A DNA stretch of 64,000 nucleotides, taken from Comamonas koreensis (GTDB lineage: Bacteria > Pseudomonadota > Gammaproteobacteria > Burkholderiales > Burkholderiaceae_C). Position 1 is the first letter of the stretch. Each line of letters starts with the position of its first letter. Below, one piece after another: positions 1 through 9,847 of this stretch. The stretch covers positions 1 through 64,000 of the forward strand of contig NZ_JAJNCT010000009.1 of NCBI RefSeq assembly GCF_021026195.1, given 5' to 3'. The position numbers were made by a program, and so were the translations under genes. The notes under the pieces were generated by a model, which made no database searches, was not told the origin of the DNA, and worked only from the letters and a program-made list of their open reading frames with translations.

Positions 1-656
1 TCTTCCACGGGCATCAGGAAAGCACCGTCCACAGCGCGCTCTGGCGTTGGGATGTAGGTGTCCAGCGCTTCAGCCAGACGCAGGATGGCGGGCTCACCCT
101 TGTCGGATTGGTCGCCTTCCAGAGCCAGCTTAGCCGAGCCGCGGATGATGGGGGTGTCGTCACCTGGGAAATCGTACTTGTCCAGCAGTTCGCGGACTTC
201 CATTTCCACCAGCTCCAGCAGCTCTTCGTCATCCACCATGTCGCACTTGTTCAGGAACACGATGATGTAAGGCACGCCCACCTGGCGAGCCAGCAGGATG
301 TGTTCACGGGTCTGGGGCATGGGGCCGTCAGCAGCCGAGCAAACCAGGATAGCGCCGTCCATCTGAGCAGCGCCGGTGATCATGTTCTTCACATAGTCGG
401 CGTGACCAGGGCAGTCCACGTGAGCGTAGTGGCGGTTAGCCGTTTCGTACTCAACGTGTGCGGTATTGATGGTAATGCCGCGCGCCTTTTCTTCAGGAGC
501 AGCGTCGATTTCGTCGTACTTCTTGGCTTCGCCGCCGAACTTGGCAGACAGCACGGTTGCGATAGCAGCCGTCAGCGTGGTCTTGCCGTGGTCCACGTGA
601 CCAATGGTGCCCACGTTAACGTGCGGCTTGGTCCGTTCGAATTTACCTTTTGCCAT
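1..656 (-). CDS. tuf: Elongation factor Tu, partial (N-terminal 218 codons)
   Basis: EF-Tu is the GTPase that delivers aminoacyl-tRNA to the ribosome. The window holds the start and most of the G domain; the C-terminal part lies outside. Visible motifs are the P-loop GHVDHGKT (residues 19-26), the switch II motif [11 protein letters not shown], and NKCD for guanine specificity. The ATG at 654-656 (minus strand) follows a GGAGA ribosome-binding site. It is the last gene of the str operon, 146 bp after fusA, with a terminator-like hairpin in that gap. Most proteobacteria carry two tuf copies, and this one is the str-linked copy. Confidence 0.98.
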   Translation of the reverse strand, partial: MAKGKFERTKPHVNVGTIGHVDHGKTTLTAAIATVLSAKFGGEAKKYDEIDAAPEEKARGITINTAHVEYETANRHYAHVDCPGHADYVKNMITGAAQMDGAILVCSAADGPMPQTREHILLARQVGVPYIIVFLNKCDMVDDEELLELVEMEVRELLDKYDFPGDDTPIIRGSAKLALEGDQSDKGEPAILRLAEALDTYIPTPERAVDGAFLMPVE

Positions 657-758
657 GAGAATTCTCCAAATAAAGAGCAAAACCTGTGTTGGGTTTAACG
701 TCTACACCGAATTGCTGGGTCGCTTCGCACAGGAAACAAAGCGGCACCCGGTCGTAGA

Positions 759-795
759 CAAAAAGCAGCCCGCACCTGGCAAGCCAGGCGCGGGC
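759..795 (-). terminator. Terminator-like hairpin between fusA and tuf
   Basis: On the minus strand, just after the fusA stop, a stem (arms 769-780 and 783-794, one mismatch, two-base loop) is followed by CTGC and a run of five T (760-764). This looks like a Rho-independent terminator or attenuator inside the str operon. It could uncouple tuf from fusA if tuf has its own promoter. Confidence 0.6.
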
Positions 796-802
796 GCATA
801 TT

Positions 803-2914
803 TTAGGCCTTTGCGCGGGAAGCGACAATAGCCTCGGCCACGTTGCGTGGGGCTTCAGCGTAGTGCTTGAACTCCATCGTGTACGTAGCGCGGCCTTGCG
901 TTTGCGAACGCAGCGACGTGGCGTAGCCGAACATTTCGGACAGTGGCACTTCTGCCTTGATGGCCTTGCCGCCACCCACCATGTCGTCCATGCCCTGCAC
1001 CATACCGCGGCGGGAAGACAAGTCACCCATCACGGTACCGGCGTAGTCTTCAGGCGTTTCCACTTCCACAGCCATCATTGGCTCGAGGATCACGGGGCTG
1101 GCCTTGCGAGCAGCTTCCTTGAAACCGAAGATAGCGGCCATCTTGAACGCCATTTCGTTCGAGTCCACATCGTGGTACGAACCGAAGGTCAGCGTCACTT
1201 TGACGTCCACCACAGGGTAGCCAGCCAGCACGCCGGAGGTCAGCGCTTCGATCACGCCCTTTTCCACCGCAGGGATGTATTCGCGAGGAACCACACCGCC
1301 CTTGATAGCGTCGACGAACTCAAAGCCCTTGCCAGCTTCTTGCGGCTCAACCGTGAACACGACGTGACCGTACTGGCCCTTACCGCCGGACTGACGAACG
1401 AACTTGCCGTCCACGTCCACAACCTTTTGGCGAATCGTTTCGCGGTAGGCCACTTGGGGCTTGCCCACGTTGGCTTCCACGTTGAATTCACGCTTCATGC
1501 GGTCAACGATAATTTCCAGGTGCAGCTCGCCCATACCGGCGATGATGGTCTGACCCGATTCTTCGTCGGAGCGCACGCGGAACGATGGATCTTCTGCAGC
1601 CAGACGCGACAGAGCGATACCCATCTTTTCCTGGTCGGCCTTCGACTTGGGTTCCACAGCCTGTGCAATCACGGGCTCTGGGAACACCATGCGTTCCAGC
1701 ACGATAGGCGAAGCCACGTCGCACAGGGTTTCACCGGTGGTCACATCCTTCAGGCCCACGCAAGCGGCGATGTCACCGGCGCGGATTTCGTCCACTTCGA
1801 TACGGTCGTTCGCCATCATCTGCACGATACGGCCGATACGCTCTTTCTTGCCCTTGACCGAGTTGTACACGGTGTCGCCCTTGGACAGAACGCCGGAGTA
1901 CACACGCACGAAGGTCAACTGGCCCACGAACGGGTCGGTCATCAGCTTGAATGCCAGAGCGGAGAACTTTTCGCCGTCGTCCGCCTTGCGGGTCAGCTTC
2001 TTTTCTTCGTCTTCTGGGTCGGTACCAGCAACGTCAGGGATGTCCACTGGCGAAGGCAGATAGTCGATCACGGCGTCCAGCATGCGCTGCACACCCTTGT
2101 TCTTGAACGCGGTGCCGCACAGCATGGGCTGGATTTCGGTCGACAGCGTGCGGGCACGGATACCGGCCTTCACGTCTTCTTCGGACAAGGTACCTTCTTC
2201 CAGGTACTTGTTCATCAGGTCTTCCGAAGCTTCGGCTGCCGATTCCACCAGGTTTTCGCGCCACTTGTTGGCGGTTTCCACCAGGTCTGCAGGAATGTCT
2301 TCGTATTCGAACTTCATGCCCTGGGACGCTTCGTCCCAGATGATGGCCTTCATCTTGACCAGATCGACCACGCCCTTGAAGTTGTCTTCAGCGCCGATTG
2401 GGATCACCACGGGCACAGGGTTGGCCTTCAGGCGCAGCTTCATCTGGTCGTAGACCTTGTAGAAGTTGGCACCGGTACGGTCCATCTTGTTCACAAAGGC
2501 CAGACGTGGCACCTTGTACTTGTTGGCTTGACGCCACACGGTTTCGGACTGGGGCTGCACGCCACCCACAGCGCAGTACACCATGCAAGCACCGTCGAGC
2601 ACGCGCATGGAACGTTCCACTTCAATCGTGAAGTCCACGTGGCCGGGGGTGTCGATGATGTTGAAGCGGTGCTCTGGGTAGGACATGTCCATACCCTTCC
2701 AGAAGCAGGTCACTGCAGCGGAAGTGATGGTAATGCCACGCTCTTGCTCTTGCTCCATCCAGTCGGTGGTAGCAGCGCCGTCGTGCACTTCACCCAGCTT
2801 GTGGGTCACGCCGGTGTAAAACAGGATACGTTCGGTCGTGGTGGTTTTACCTGCGTCGATGTGCGCAGAAATACCGATATTGCGGTAGCGCTCGATGGGG
2901 GTCTTGCGAGCCAT
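803..2914 (-). CDS. fusA: Elongation factor G
   Basis: EF-G is the translocation GTPase, 703 residues, which is full length for the family. The P-loop [14 protein letters not shown] is near residue 17, followed by the G3 motif DTPGHVDF and NKMDRTGA. Domains II-V follow, including the conserved RRG..GMD region near the C-terminus. The start ATG (2912-2914) is preceded by AAAGGATC. It sits third in the rpsL-rpsG-fusA-tuf operon, 158 bp after rpsG. That gap carries an imperfect inverted repeat (3009-3019 and 3036-3047) without a T-run, so it is probably not a terminator. Confidence 0.99.
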   Translation of the reverse strand: MARKTPIERYRNIGISAHIDAGKTTTTERILFYTGVTHKLGEVHDGAATTDWMEQEQERGITITSAAVTCFWKGMDMSYPEHRFNIIDTPGHVDFTIEVERSMRVLDGACMVYCAVGGVQPQSETVWRQANKYKVPRLAFVNKMDRTGANFYKVYDQMKLRLKANPVPVVIPIGAEDNFKGVVDLVKMKAIIWDEASQGMKFEYEDIPADLVETANKWRENLVESAAEASEDLMNKYLEEGTLSEEDVKAGIRARTLSTEIQPMLCGTAFKNKGVQRMLDAVIDYLPSPVDIPDVAGTDPEDEEKKLTRKADDGEKFSALAFKLMTDPFVGQLTFVRVYSGVLSKGDTVYNSVKGKKERIGRIVQMMANDRIEVDEIRAGDIAACVGLKDVTTGETLCDVASPIVLERMVFPEPVIAQAVEPKSKADQEKMGIALSRLAAEDPSFRVRSDEESGQTIIAGMGELHLEIIVDRMKREFNVEANVGKPQVAYRETIRQKVVDVDGKFVRQSGGKGQYGHVVFTVEPQEAGKGFEFVDAIKGGVVPREYIPAVEKGVIEALTSGVLAGYPVVDVKVTLTFGSYHDVDSNEMAFKMAAIFGFKEAARKASPVILEPMMAVEVETPEDYAGTVMGDLSSRRGMVQGMDDMVGGGKAIKAEVPLSEMFGYATSLRSQTQGRATYTMEFKHYAEAPRNVAEAIVASRAKA

Positions 2915-3072
2915 GGTTGATCCTTTGTTGATCAGTAAGTGTGGAGGCGATGCGGACTGGCGGATTGCGCAGGCATCAGCCTACGATGTGAGGGCAGTCT
3001 CAATCCGAGCAAGGCCGCAGGCAAAAATTGTTGCATGCGGCCTTTGCAATATCGAGACAGATCTCGCGCAGC

Positions 3073-3546
3073 TTAGAAGCGGAAGTGGCTGAATGCCTTG
3101 TTGGCTTCGGCCATACGGTGCACTTCGTCACGACGCTTCATCGCGCCGCCACGGCCTTCCGTAGCTTCCAGCAGTTCGTTGGCCAGGCGTTGAGCCATGG
3201 ACTTTTCACCGCGCTTGCGAGCAGCTTCCTTGATCCAGCGCATGGACAGAGCCAGACGACGGACAGGACGCACTTCAACTGGCACCTGGTAGTTGGCACC
3301 GCCAACACGGCGGGACTTCACTTCGACCATAGGCTTGACGTTGTTGATGGCAACAACGAAAGCTTCCAGCGGGTCTTTATCAGGGTGCTTCTTCTCGATC
3401 AGTTCCAGAGCGCCGTAAATGATGCGCTCAGCAACTGCCTTCTTGCCGCCTTCCATGATCACGTTCATGAATTTGGACAGCTCTACATTGCCGAACTTTG
3501 GATCCGGCAGAATTTCACGTTTGGGGACTTCGCGACGACGTGGCAT
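3073..3546 (-). CDS. rpsG: 30S ribosomal protein S7
   Basis: S7 is the primary binding protein that organises the 3' domain of 16S rRNA in the small subunit head. The 157-residue product starts [16 protein letters not shown] and contains the conserved [21 protein letters not shown] block. Length and sequence are typical. It is the second gene of the str operon, 169 bp downstream of rpsL. In other bacteria S7 represses its own operon by binding the rpsL-rpsG spacer, so this long spacer could hold such a site; I did not identify one. Confidence 0.98.
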   Translation of the reverse strand: MPRRREVPKREILPDPKFGNVELSKFMNVIMEGGKKAVAERIIYGALELIEKKHPDKDPLEAFVVAINNVKPMVEVKSRRVGGANYQVPVEVRPVRRLALSMRWIKEAARKRGEKSMAQRLANELLEATEGRGGAMKRRDEVHRMAEANKAFSHFRF

Positions 3547-3715
3547 TTCTTTACCTCTATCTTTGCTTCAGTTGGCATCTTTTCAGACACCGCGAGAGCC
3601 AATCAAGGACTCCCACTTACTCGACCCACACAAAACACTTGCGCTTGGGGTCACTACGCTGAATCTCGCGCCACGCGGGACACAGCACCTTTGTATTCGT
3701 TCAAAAAACCAGGGC

Positions 3716-4093
3716 TTACTTAGCCTTAGGCTTCTTGGCACCGTACTTCGAACGGGACTGCTTACGGTCCTTGACGCCTTGCAGGTCAAGCGAACCGCGC
3801 ACGATGTGGTAACGCACACCTGGCAAGTCCTTCACACGGCCACCGCGCACCAGCACAACGCTGTGCTCTTGCAGGTTGTGGCCTTCACCGCCGATGTACG
3901 AAATGACTTCGAAACCGTTGGTCAGACGAACCTTGGCCACCTTACGCAAAGCCGAGTTAGGCTTCTTAGGCGTCGTGGTGTACACACGGGTGCACACGCC
4001 GCGGCGCTGGGGGCAGTTTTCCATAGCAGGGCTCTTGGATTTAACAACTTCTACCGTGCGGCCCTGACGCACGAGTTGGTTAATGGTTGGCAT
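3716..4093 (-). CDS. rpsL: 30S ribosomal protein S12
   Basis: S12 is a decoding-centre ribosomal protein of 125 residues, start [12 protein letters not shown]. The loops that determine streptomycin response are wild type: lysine at position 43 in [12 protein letters not shown] and lysine at 88 in [13 protein letters not shown], counting the initiator Met. No classical resistance substitution is encoded. It is the first gene of the str operon, with an AGGGA ribosome-binding site and an unusual leader bearing 11-bp direct repeats. Confidence 0.99.
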   Translation of the reverse strand: MPTINQLVRQGRTVEVVKSKSPAMENCPQRRGVCTRVYTTTPKKPNSALRKVAKVRLTNGFEVISYIGGEGHNLQEHSVVLVRGGRVKDLPGVRYHIVRGSLDLQGVKDRKQSRSKYGAKKPKAK

Positions 4094-4111
4094 TAATAAA
4101 CGTCCCTAAAC

Positions 4112-4138
4112 GTGAAATTACCGTGAACTTACCGTGAT
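4112..4138 (-). promoter_or_regulatory. Three 11-bp-spaced repeats in the rpsL leader, matching a Cre tag
   Basis: On the plus strand GTGAA (4112-4116), GTGAA (4123-4127) and GTGAT (4134-4138) are spaced 11 bp apart. Read on the coding (minus) strand, the two units nearest the gene give TTCAC-N6-TTCAC, an exact match to the E. coli CreB consensus. The sequences between them are also alike (GGTAAT, GGTAAG), so this may be a short tandem repeat rather than a selected operator. Confidence 0.4.
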
Positions 4139-4204
4139 TTGCTGCCGGCCCCTTGCCCGAAAGACAAAGACGGCAGCCCCTTCGGAAATTCCGAAAAGCC
4201 CTCT

Positions 4205-4233
4205 AATGTACCACCTGACTCCAAATTGAGCAA
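4205..4233 (-). promoter_or_regulatory. Candidate sigma-70 promoter of the str operon
   Basis: On the minus strand, TTGCTC (-35, 4228-4233), a 17-bp spacer and TACATT (-10, 4205-4210) lie about 110 bp upstream of rpsL. A short palindrome, TTCGGAATTTCCGAA, follows in the predicted leader at about 4183-4197. Confidence 0.4.
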
Positions 4234-4343
4234 ATGGTTTGCACGCATGCCTGCCGCGTCGTGGTCTGCATCCGGGCGCTTTCCCATGGAGACGCCCTAG
4301 CCATCTAGTCGGGTCGCTCTCATTTTTGCAAGCCTAGAAACCA

Positions 4344-4368
4344 CAAAGCGTGCCAGGGGCACGCTTTG
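4344..4368 (-). terminator. Terminator hairpin after the D,D-carboxypeptidase gene
   Basis: A perfect 11-bp stem (4344-4354 with 4358-4368) and 3-base loop lies about 55 bp after the stop codon. The following minus-strand sequence is only moderately T-rich. Confidence 0.6.
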
Positions 4369-4422
4369 CAGGGGGAGGATTAGGCGTCCGCCAGGCTTTA
4401 AAAGTCCGGCATCAGCACCGCT

Positions 4423-5595
4423 TTACTTGATCCAAAGACGGATGGCATCCCAGGCGCGGCCGAAGATGCCAGCTTCTGCCACATCATCCAACGCCACCAG
4501 TGGCACCTCGGCCACGGCCTGGCCGCCTGCCATCACCTTCAGGGTGCCCAGCTTTTGGCCCTTGGTGAAAGGCGCAATCAGCGGCTCCTGGCTCACCACC
4601 TGGGTTTCGAGCTTGCCGCCGGTGCCCGCTGGCACATTCACGACGATGGGGGTGACGCTACCGATCTTGACGGTGTCCTGCGCGCCCTTCCAGGCCTTGG
4701 GGGTGGCCACGGCCTGGCCGCCGTCAAACAGCTTGACGGTATCAAAAGCGGTATAGCCCCAGTTCAAGAGCTTCTGGCTTTCGTTGGCGCGGTCCTTGTC
4801 GCTGGCAGCACCCAGCAGGATGGAGATCAGGCGGCGCTCGCCGGCATTGGGCACCTGGCGCTTGGCGGTGGACACCAGGCAGTAGCCGGCAGCATTGGTG
4901 TGGCCGGTCTTCAGGCCATCGACCGTCGGGTCGCGGAACAACAAAGTATTACGATTGGTGCCGTTCGACTTGGGCGTGCCGGGGTAGAACCACTGCTTGG
5001 TCGCGTAGTAGTGCATGTACTCGGGGAAGTCCTTGATCAGGCGGTTGGCCAGAATGCTCAGGTCCTTGGCCGTCGTCGTGTGGCCGGGTTCGGTCAGGCC
5101 TTCGGGGTTCTTGTAGGCCGTGTTGGTCATGCCCAGCGCCTTGGCCTGCTCGTTCATCAGGCGCACAAAGTTCTCGGCGGTGCCGCCCACGGCTTCGGCC
5201 AGCGCCATCGTCGCGTCGTTACCGGACTGCACGATCATGCCGTGCAGCAGGTCGTCCACCTTCACCTGCATCTTGGGGTCGATGAACATGCGCGAGCCGG
5301 GCATCTTCCAGGCGCGCTCGCTCACCGGCATGGTTTGCTCCAGGCTGATCTTCTTGTTGCGCAGCGCATCGAACACCACGTACCCCGTCATCAGCTTGGT
5401 CAGCGATGCCTGCTCGACCGGCGCATCCACATCCTTGGCCGCCAGGATCTGGCCCGTGGTCACGTCAAACAGCAGGTAGTTGCGCGCCGCGATCTCGGGC
5501 GGCTGGGGCGCGGCCAATTGTGCAAAGGCCAGGGTGGGCACCAGCAGCGCTGCTGCAGCCCAGTTACGCAGGGTGGGCATCAAGCTCGATTTCAT
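4423..5595 (-). CDS. dacA: D-alanyl-D-alanine carboxypeptidase (PBP5/6 family)
   Basis: This is a serine D,D-carboxypeptidase that removes the terminal D-Ala of peptidoglycan pentapeptides at the outer face of the inner membrane. The active-site motifs are in order: SLTK (Ser64-Lys67), SGN in VQSGNDATMALAE, and KTG in DGLKTGHTNAAGY. A signal peptide ends at LAFA about residue 25, and the C-terminus (FGRAWDAIRLWIK) resembles the amphipathic membrane anchor of this family. An in-frame TTG lies three codons further upstream; I prefer the ATG at 5593-5595. Length 390 residues fits DacA/DacC. Confidence 0.93.
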   Translation of the reverse strand: MKSSLMPTLRNWAAAALLVPTLAFAQLAAPQPPEIAARNYLLFDVTTGQILAAKDVDAPVEQASLTKLMTGYVVFDALRNKKISLEQTMPVSERAWKMPGSRMFIDPKMQVKVDDLLHGMIVQSGNDATMALAEAVGGTAENFVRLMNEQAKALGMTNTAYKNPEGLTEPGHTTTAKDLSILANRLIKDFPEYMHYYATKQWFYPGTPKSNGTNRNTLLFRDPTVDGLKTGHTNAAGYCLVSTAKRQVPNAGERRLISILLGAASDKDRANESQKLLNWGYTAFDTVKLFDGGQAVATPKAWKGAQDTVKIGSVTPIVVNVPAGTGGKLETQVVSQEPLIAPFTKGQKLGTLKVMAGGQAVAEVPLVALDDVAEAGIFGRAWDAIRLWIK

Positions 5596-5680
5596 GTCGT
5601 CCAACTCTTAGAAACAAGTGCCTGCAGCGCATGATTGCTGGCCGCAGGATATCAAAAACAATAGCAATACTACACCACCG

Positions 5681-6322
5681 TCACAAGGCGGGGGCAAGCA
5701 GGTGGCGCGTGACCAAGCCTTTGAGAAGCGGTAATTGTCCGTGGAAAAAATGCCCGCCCCCTGGCACAACCGTAACCGGTAGTATCTGAGGCCGCGCCCA
5801 GTCCATCACCGCCGACAGCGGCACCGTGTCATCGGCTTCGCCATGCACCACCAGGGTGCGCTCATGGGCTTCGGGTGGCAGGGTTGCTACGGTAAAGCGC
5901 GATGCCGCCGTGCCCACGAACACCGCTTTGTCGATCTGGCGCTTGGGCCAAAGTTCCGCCAAGGCATGGCTCATCACAAAGGAGCCGAAAGAGAAGCCCG
6001 CCAAGGCCAGATTCCCTTCGGGCGCGAGTTGCTCGACCACCGCCAGAAAGTCATCGCGCTCGCCCCGGCCCTCGTCGTAGCTGCCTGCCGATTGGCCGAC
6101 ACCGCGAAAGTTGAAGCGCAGCGCCGTCCAGCCACTGGCCACAAAGGCGCGCGCCAGGGTCTGCACGACCTTGTTGTCCATGGTGCCGGCAAACAGCGGA
6201 TGGGGGTGGGCAATGATGGCGATGCCGCGCTGTGCGCCATCGGGGCTGGCCGCCAGATCGCGGGCCACTTCCAGAATGCCGGTGGGCCCGTTGATGGTGA
6301 AACGTTCGGTTTGCGCGTTCAT
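5681..6322 (-). CDS. Alpha/beta hydrolase of the short esterase type
   Basis: A 213-residue alpha/beta hydrolase. The nucleophile elbow is GFSFGS (about residues 113-118), the acid is probably Asp in HGEADDTVP, and the catalytic His is in GGGHFFHG. An IAHPHPLFAGTMDNKVV block near residue 38 and FNFRGVGQSAGSYDEGRGE are typical of a proteobacterial family of cytoplasmic hydrolases with no agreed substrate. No signal peptide. It runs in the same direction as the ferredoxin gene 97 bp upstream, so the two may be cotranscribed. Confidence 0.85.
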   Translation of the reverse strand: MNAQTERFTINGPTGILEVARDLAASPDGAQRGIAIIAHPHPLFAGTMDNKVVQTLARAFVASGWTALRFNFRGVGQSAGSYDEGRGERDDFLAVVEQLAPEGNLALAGFSFGSFVMSHALAELWPKRQIDKAVFVGTAASRFTVATLPPEAHERTLVVHGEADDTVPLSAVMDWARPQILPVTVVPGGGHFFHGQLPLLKGLVTRHLLAPAL

Positions 6323-6419
6323 GCTGCGGTCTGCTCCATGGCGGGCCAGCCACCGCCTGCAGCGGCAGTTGCGCCCGGTGTCTATGCGTAAAAATCAGTG
6401 GTGGGAGAAGGAATCGCGC

Positions 6420-6773
6420 TCAGCGGCCCACGTCGGGTGGGGTCAGCAGGCGCTCGACCACCTTGCCATTCTTCAGGTGCGACTCGACGATCTCGTCAAT
6501 ATCGTCATTGTCGATATAGGTGTACCAGACGCCTTCGGGGTAGACCGCCATGATGGGGCCGCCTGCGCAGCGGTCCAGGCAGCCGGCCTTGTTGACCCGC
6601 ACCTTGCCCGGTCCGCTCAAGCCCTCGGCTTTGACGCGGGCCTTGCAGTGGTCAAACATGTCCTTGGCACCATGGTGGGCACAGCTGTCTTCGCCGTTGA
6701 CGCGGTCATTCAGGCAGAAGAACACGTGGTGCTGGTAGTACTGGCCGTCGTTGCCAGGTTTTTGCTCGCTCAT
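6420..6773 (-). CDS. Thioredoxin-like [2Fe-2S] ferredoxin
   Basis: A 117-residue protein of the thioredoxin-fold [2Fe-2S] ferredoxin family, a small cytoplasmic electron carrier. The cluster ligands are visible as FFCLNDR, DSCAHHGAK and KAGCLDRCAGGP, the C-x(n)-C...C-x3-C pattern. I start at the ATG 6771-6773 (MSEQKPGND), which follows AGAGAG; a longer in-frame start ten codons upstream lacks a good ribosome-binding site. Its redox partner is not evident from the neighbours. Confidence 0.88.
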   Translation of the reverse strand: MSEQKPGNDGQYYQHHVFFCLNDRVNGEDSCAHHGAKDMFDHCKARVKAEGLSGPGKVRVNKAGCLDRCAGGPIMAVYPEGVWYTYIDNDDIDEIVESHLKNGKVVERLLTPPDVGR

Positions 6774-6864
6774 GCCAAGCTCTCTTCGAATGCGATCCCC
6801 CATTGTGGCAGCTTGGCGCCCGCCTGGGGCCTTGGCGCCGCAATACCGCCACGGCCTACTGCGT

Positions 6865-8079
6865 TTAGGCCTGCTCCGGCGGCGGGTTGGCGGCCGCGCG
6901 CTGGCTCAGCCGTTGGCGCCGGCGCGCCACCACCACGGCAGGCAGCCGGCCCAGGCGCAGCAGCACATAGGCGATCACGGCAAACGGCCACAGCCAGCTG
7001 AGCCACTGGCCCAGACCAAAGAAGCGGATGAAGCGGCCCTGCTCCCAGGACTGCAAGGCATCGGCGTAATAAGGGCTGGGCGGCGACTGGTTGAGCAGGT
7101 TGACGTCGATCATCAGCCCCATCAGCAGCAGCAGCACGCAATAGCGGCGTGGCAAGCCCACTTGCAGCAGCGCCAGCGACACCGCCAGCGCAATGCCCAG
7201 GCGGGTGGTCTGGTCCAGCCAATCCCAGGCATAGGCCGGCCCATAGCTCAGCGAGGACGACAGCGCCGAGACCGCAATACCGCTCAGCACCACCAGCGCC
7301 ACCATGGCCATGCGCCGCGTCACGCTGCCCATCACGCTGAAAGCCAGCCAGCAGGGAATCAGCAGGCCCAGCAGCACGGCCATCAGCTGCCCGATGGGCG
7401 AGAGCGGCTCGGTGGCCTGCATGAAGTTGGGCATCCAGTGCTCGAAGGCCGAGTTCTCCAGGATGTCCACCAGCCACATCTCCAGCCGGTCAAACACCTG
7501 GCCCAGGCCAAAGGGCTGGGCAGCCGGAAAGAGCAGCGCAAGCGGCCACAGCATCAGCAGCACGATGGCACCACGCGCATCGGCATCGAACCAGCGCCCC
7601 CGCACATCGCGCCAGCGCCGCAAAATGCCCAGCCAGGCCAGCAAAGGCACGGCCAGCGCGCCCAGCAAGGTGCCGATGCTGTTGAGCAGCCAGTCCATAT
7701 TGCTGGAGACCCGCAGCGGCAGAAAGATCTGCAGGAACTCCATCGACAGCGACAGCAGACTGCCCACGCACAAGGCCCAGAACCAGCCGGTCCTGACCCA
7801 GCCATGGCGCCACCAGCCCAGGCTCAGCAGCAAGCCCAGCGGCGCATAGCCCGCCACATTGATCCAGACATCGAACCAGGTCCAGTACGGCGGTGGGATG
7901 CGGGCCAGCAAAAACTCTGCCGGCGAGATGCCCTGGGTGCGCCAGCCGCTGAAGGGAAAGAGGCTGGCAAAGACGATCAGGGCCACATACACCGGCACCA
8001 GCGGCCAGGCAATGGTGCGGTGCTCGCCGGCCGGGGCCGGCTCTTGCAGGGTGTGGAGTGCGGGGCTGCTGTCAGGCAT
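6865..8079 (-). CDS. VanZ-like multi-pass membrane protein
   Basis: A 404-residue integral membrane protein. The N-terminal third carries the VanZ signature: NVAGYAPLGLLLSL and then MEFLQIFLPLRVSSNMDWLLNSIGTLLGAL, with the spaced Glu, Gln, Arg, Asp and Asn typical of that domain. Several more hydrophobic segments follow, ending in a basic tail. VanZ takes its name from a teicoplanin-resistance factor, but most chromosomal members have no known role. The next gene is hemJ, in the same direction with a 59-bp gap. Confidence 0.8.
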   Translation of the reverse strand: MPDSSPALHTLQEPAPAGEHRTIAWPLVPVYVALIVFASLFPFSGWRTQGISPAEFLLARIPPPYWTWFDVWINVAGYAPLGLLLSLGWWRHGWVRTGWFWALCVGSLLSLSMEFLQIFLPLRVSSNMDWLLNSIGTLLGALAVPLLAWLGILRRWRDVRGRWFDADARGAIVLLMLWPLALLFPAAQPFGLGQVFDRLEMWLVDILENSAFEHWMPNFMQATEPLSPIGQLMAVLLGLLIPCWLAFSVMGSVTRRMAMVALVVLSGIAVSALSSSLSYGPAYAWDWLDQTTRLGIALAVSLALLQVGLPRRYCVLLLLMGLMIDVNLLNQSPPSPYYADALQSWEQGRFIRFFGLGQWLSWLWPFAVIAYVLLRLGRLPAVVVARRRQRLSQRAAANPPPEQA

Positions 8080-8138
8080 GGTGCGTGGGCCCTGGTGCGC
8101 AGATCGTTGTGCGTTGAGAGTACCGAAGTGTGCGCGGT

Positions 8139-8564
8139 TTAAAAGGGTTTGACCACCACCAGCACCACGATGATGACCATGGCCACTACTGGCACCTCAT
8201 TGAACCAGCGGTACCAGACATGCGAATGCCGGTCCGTGCCATTGGCAATCTTGCGCAGCAGCACCGCGCAGGCATGGTGGTAGCCAATGACCAGCAGCAC
8301 AAAGAACAGCTTGGCATGCAGCCAGCCCCCTGCCCCGCGCCACCATCCCAGCCAGAGCCACAGGCCCAGGCCCAGCGCCAGCACAGCAATCATCGTCATG
8401 AAGCGCAAGAGCTTGCGCGCCATCAGCAGCAGGCGCTCGCGCTCGGCCTGCGAGTCGGCCGGCACCATGGCCAGGTTCACGAAGATCCGGGGCAGGTAAA
8501 ACAGGCCCGCAAACCAGCTGGCCACAAACACGATATGAAAGGCTTTGATCCACAGCATAAGCAT
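8139..8564 (-). CDS. hemJ: HemJ-type protoporphyrinogen IX oxidase
   Basis: HemJ is the membrane-bound, oxygen-independent protoporphyrinogen oxidase of many proteobacteria. About 141 residues and four hydrophobic segments. The hallmark N-terminus is KAFHIVFVASWFAGLFYLPRIFVN, with the conserved His, and a second conserved His-Lys lies in GGWLHAKLFFVLL. The start is uncertain: GTG at 8588, ATG at 8564 or ATG at 8558 are all in frame, and I give the middle one. Divergent placement with hemB makes the function more likely. Confidence 0.85.
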   Translation of the reverse strand: MLMLWIKAFHIVFVASWFAGLFYLPRIFVNLAMVPADSQAERERLLLMARKLLRFMTMIAVLALGLGLWLWLGWWRGAGGWLHAKLFFVLLVIGYHHACAVLLRKIANGTDRHSHVWYRWFNEVPVVAMVIIVVLVVVKPF

Positions 8565-8645
8565 GCGCCACAGTGTAGTGGCTGGCACGATGGCCCAGCG
8601 CTGGACCCCGGCTTAAAACCGGCCTGAGCCCGCTCTCGCGCCCCG

Positions 8646-9770
<1,125 letters not shown>

Positions 9771-9787
9771 TAGCAAAAATTCCAGAG

Positions 9788-9813
9788 CGGGCTTGCACAG
9801 GCCCGTTTTTTTT
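9788..9813 (+). terminator. Rho-independent terminator of hemB
   Basis: Stem CGGGC (9788-9792) with GCCCG (9801-9805), followed by eight T. Confidence 0.85.
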
Positions 9814-9847
9814 GCCATGCTGCGCCTGAACCGACCGAGGAATTCCG

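Larger units (their letters stand above)
4094..4422. other. Intergenic region between rpsL and the D,D-carboxypeptidase gene
   Basis: This 329-bp gap has no coding sequence I can support. It holds the rpsL leader repeats, a candidate promoter and, near its far end, the carboxypeptidase terminator hairpin. Confidence 0.7.

Noticed and set aside
1353..1368. GTGAA-N6-GTGAC, a near match to a Cre tag
   Set aside because: It lies in the middle of the fusA coding sequence with one mismatch; most likely chance.
863..2920. A 685-codon plus-strand open frame opposite fusA
   Set aside because: It is the antisense shadow of fusA. The product is His/Val-rich with no family pattern, typical of reverse-strand frames in GC-rich coding DNA.
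3009..3047. Imperfect inverted repeat between rpsG and fusA as a terminator
   Set aside because: There is no T-run, and termination here would cut off fusA in an operon that must be cotranscribed. It may still be an mRNA structure.
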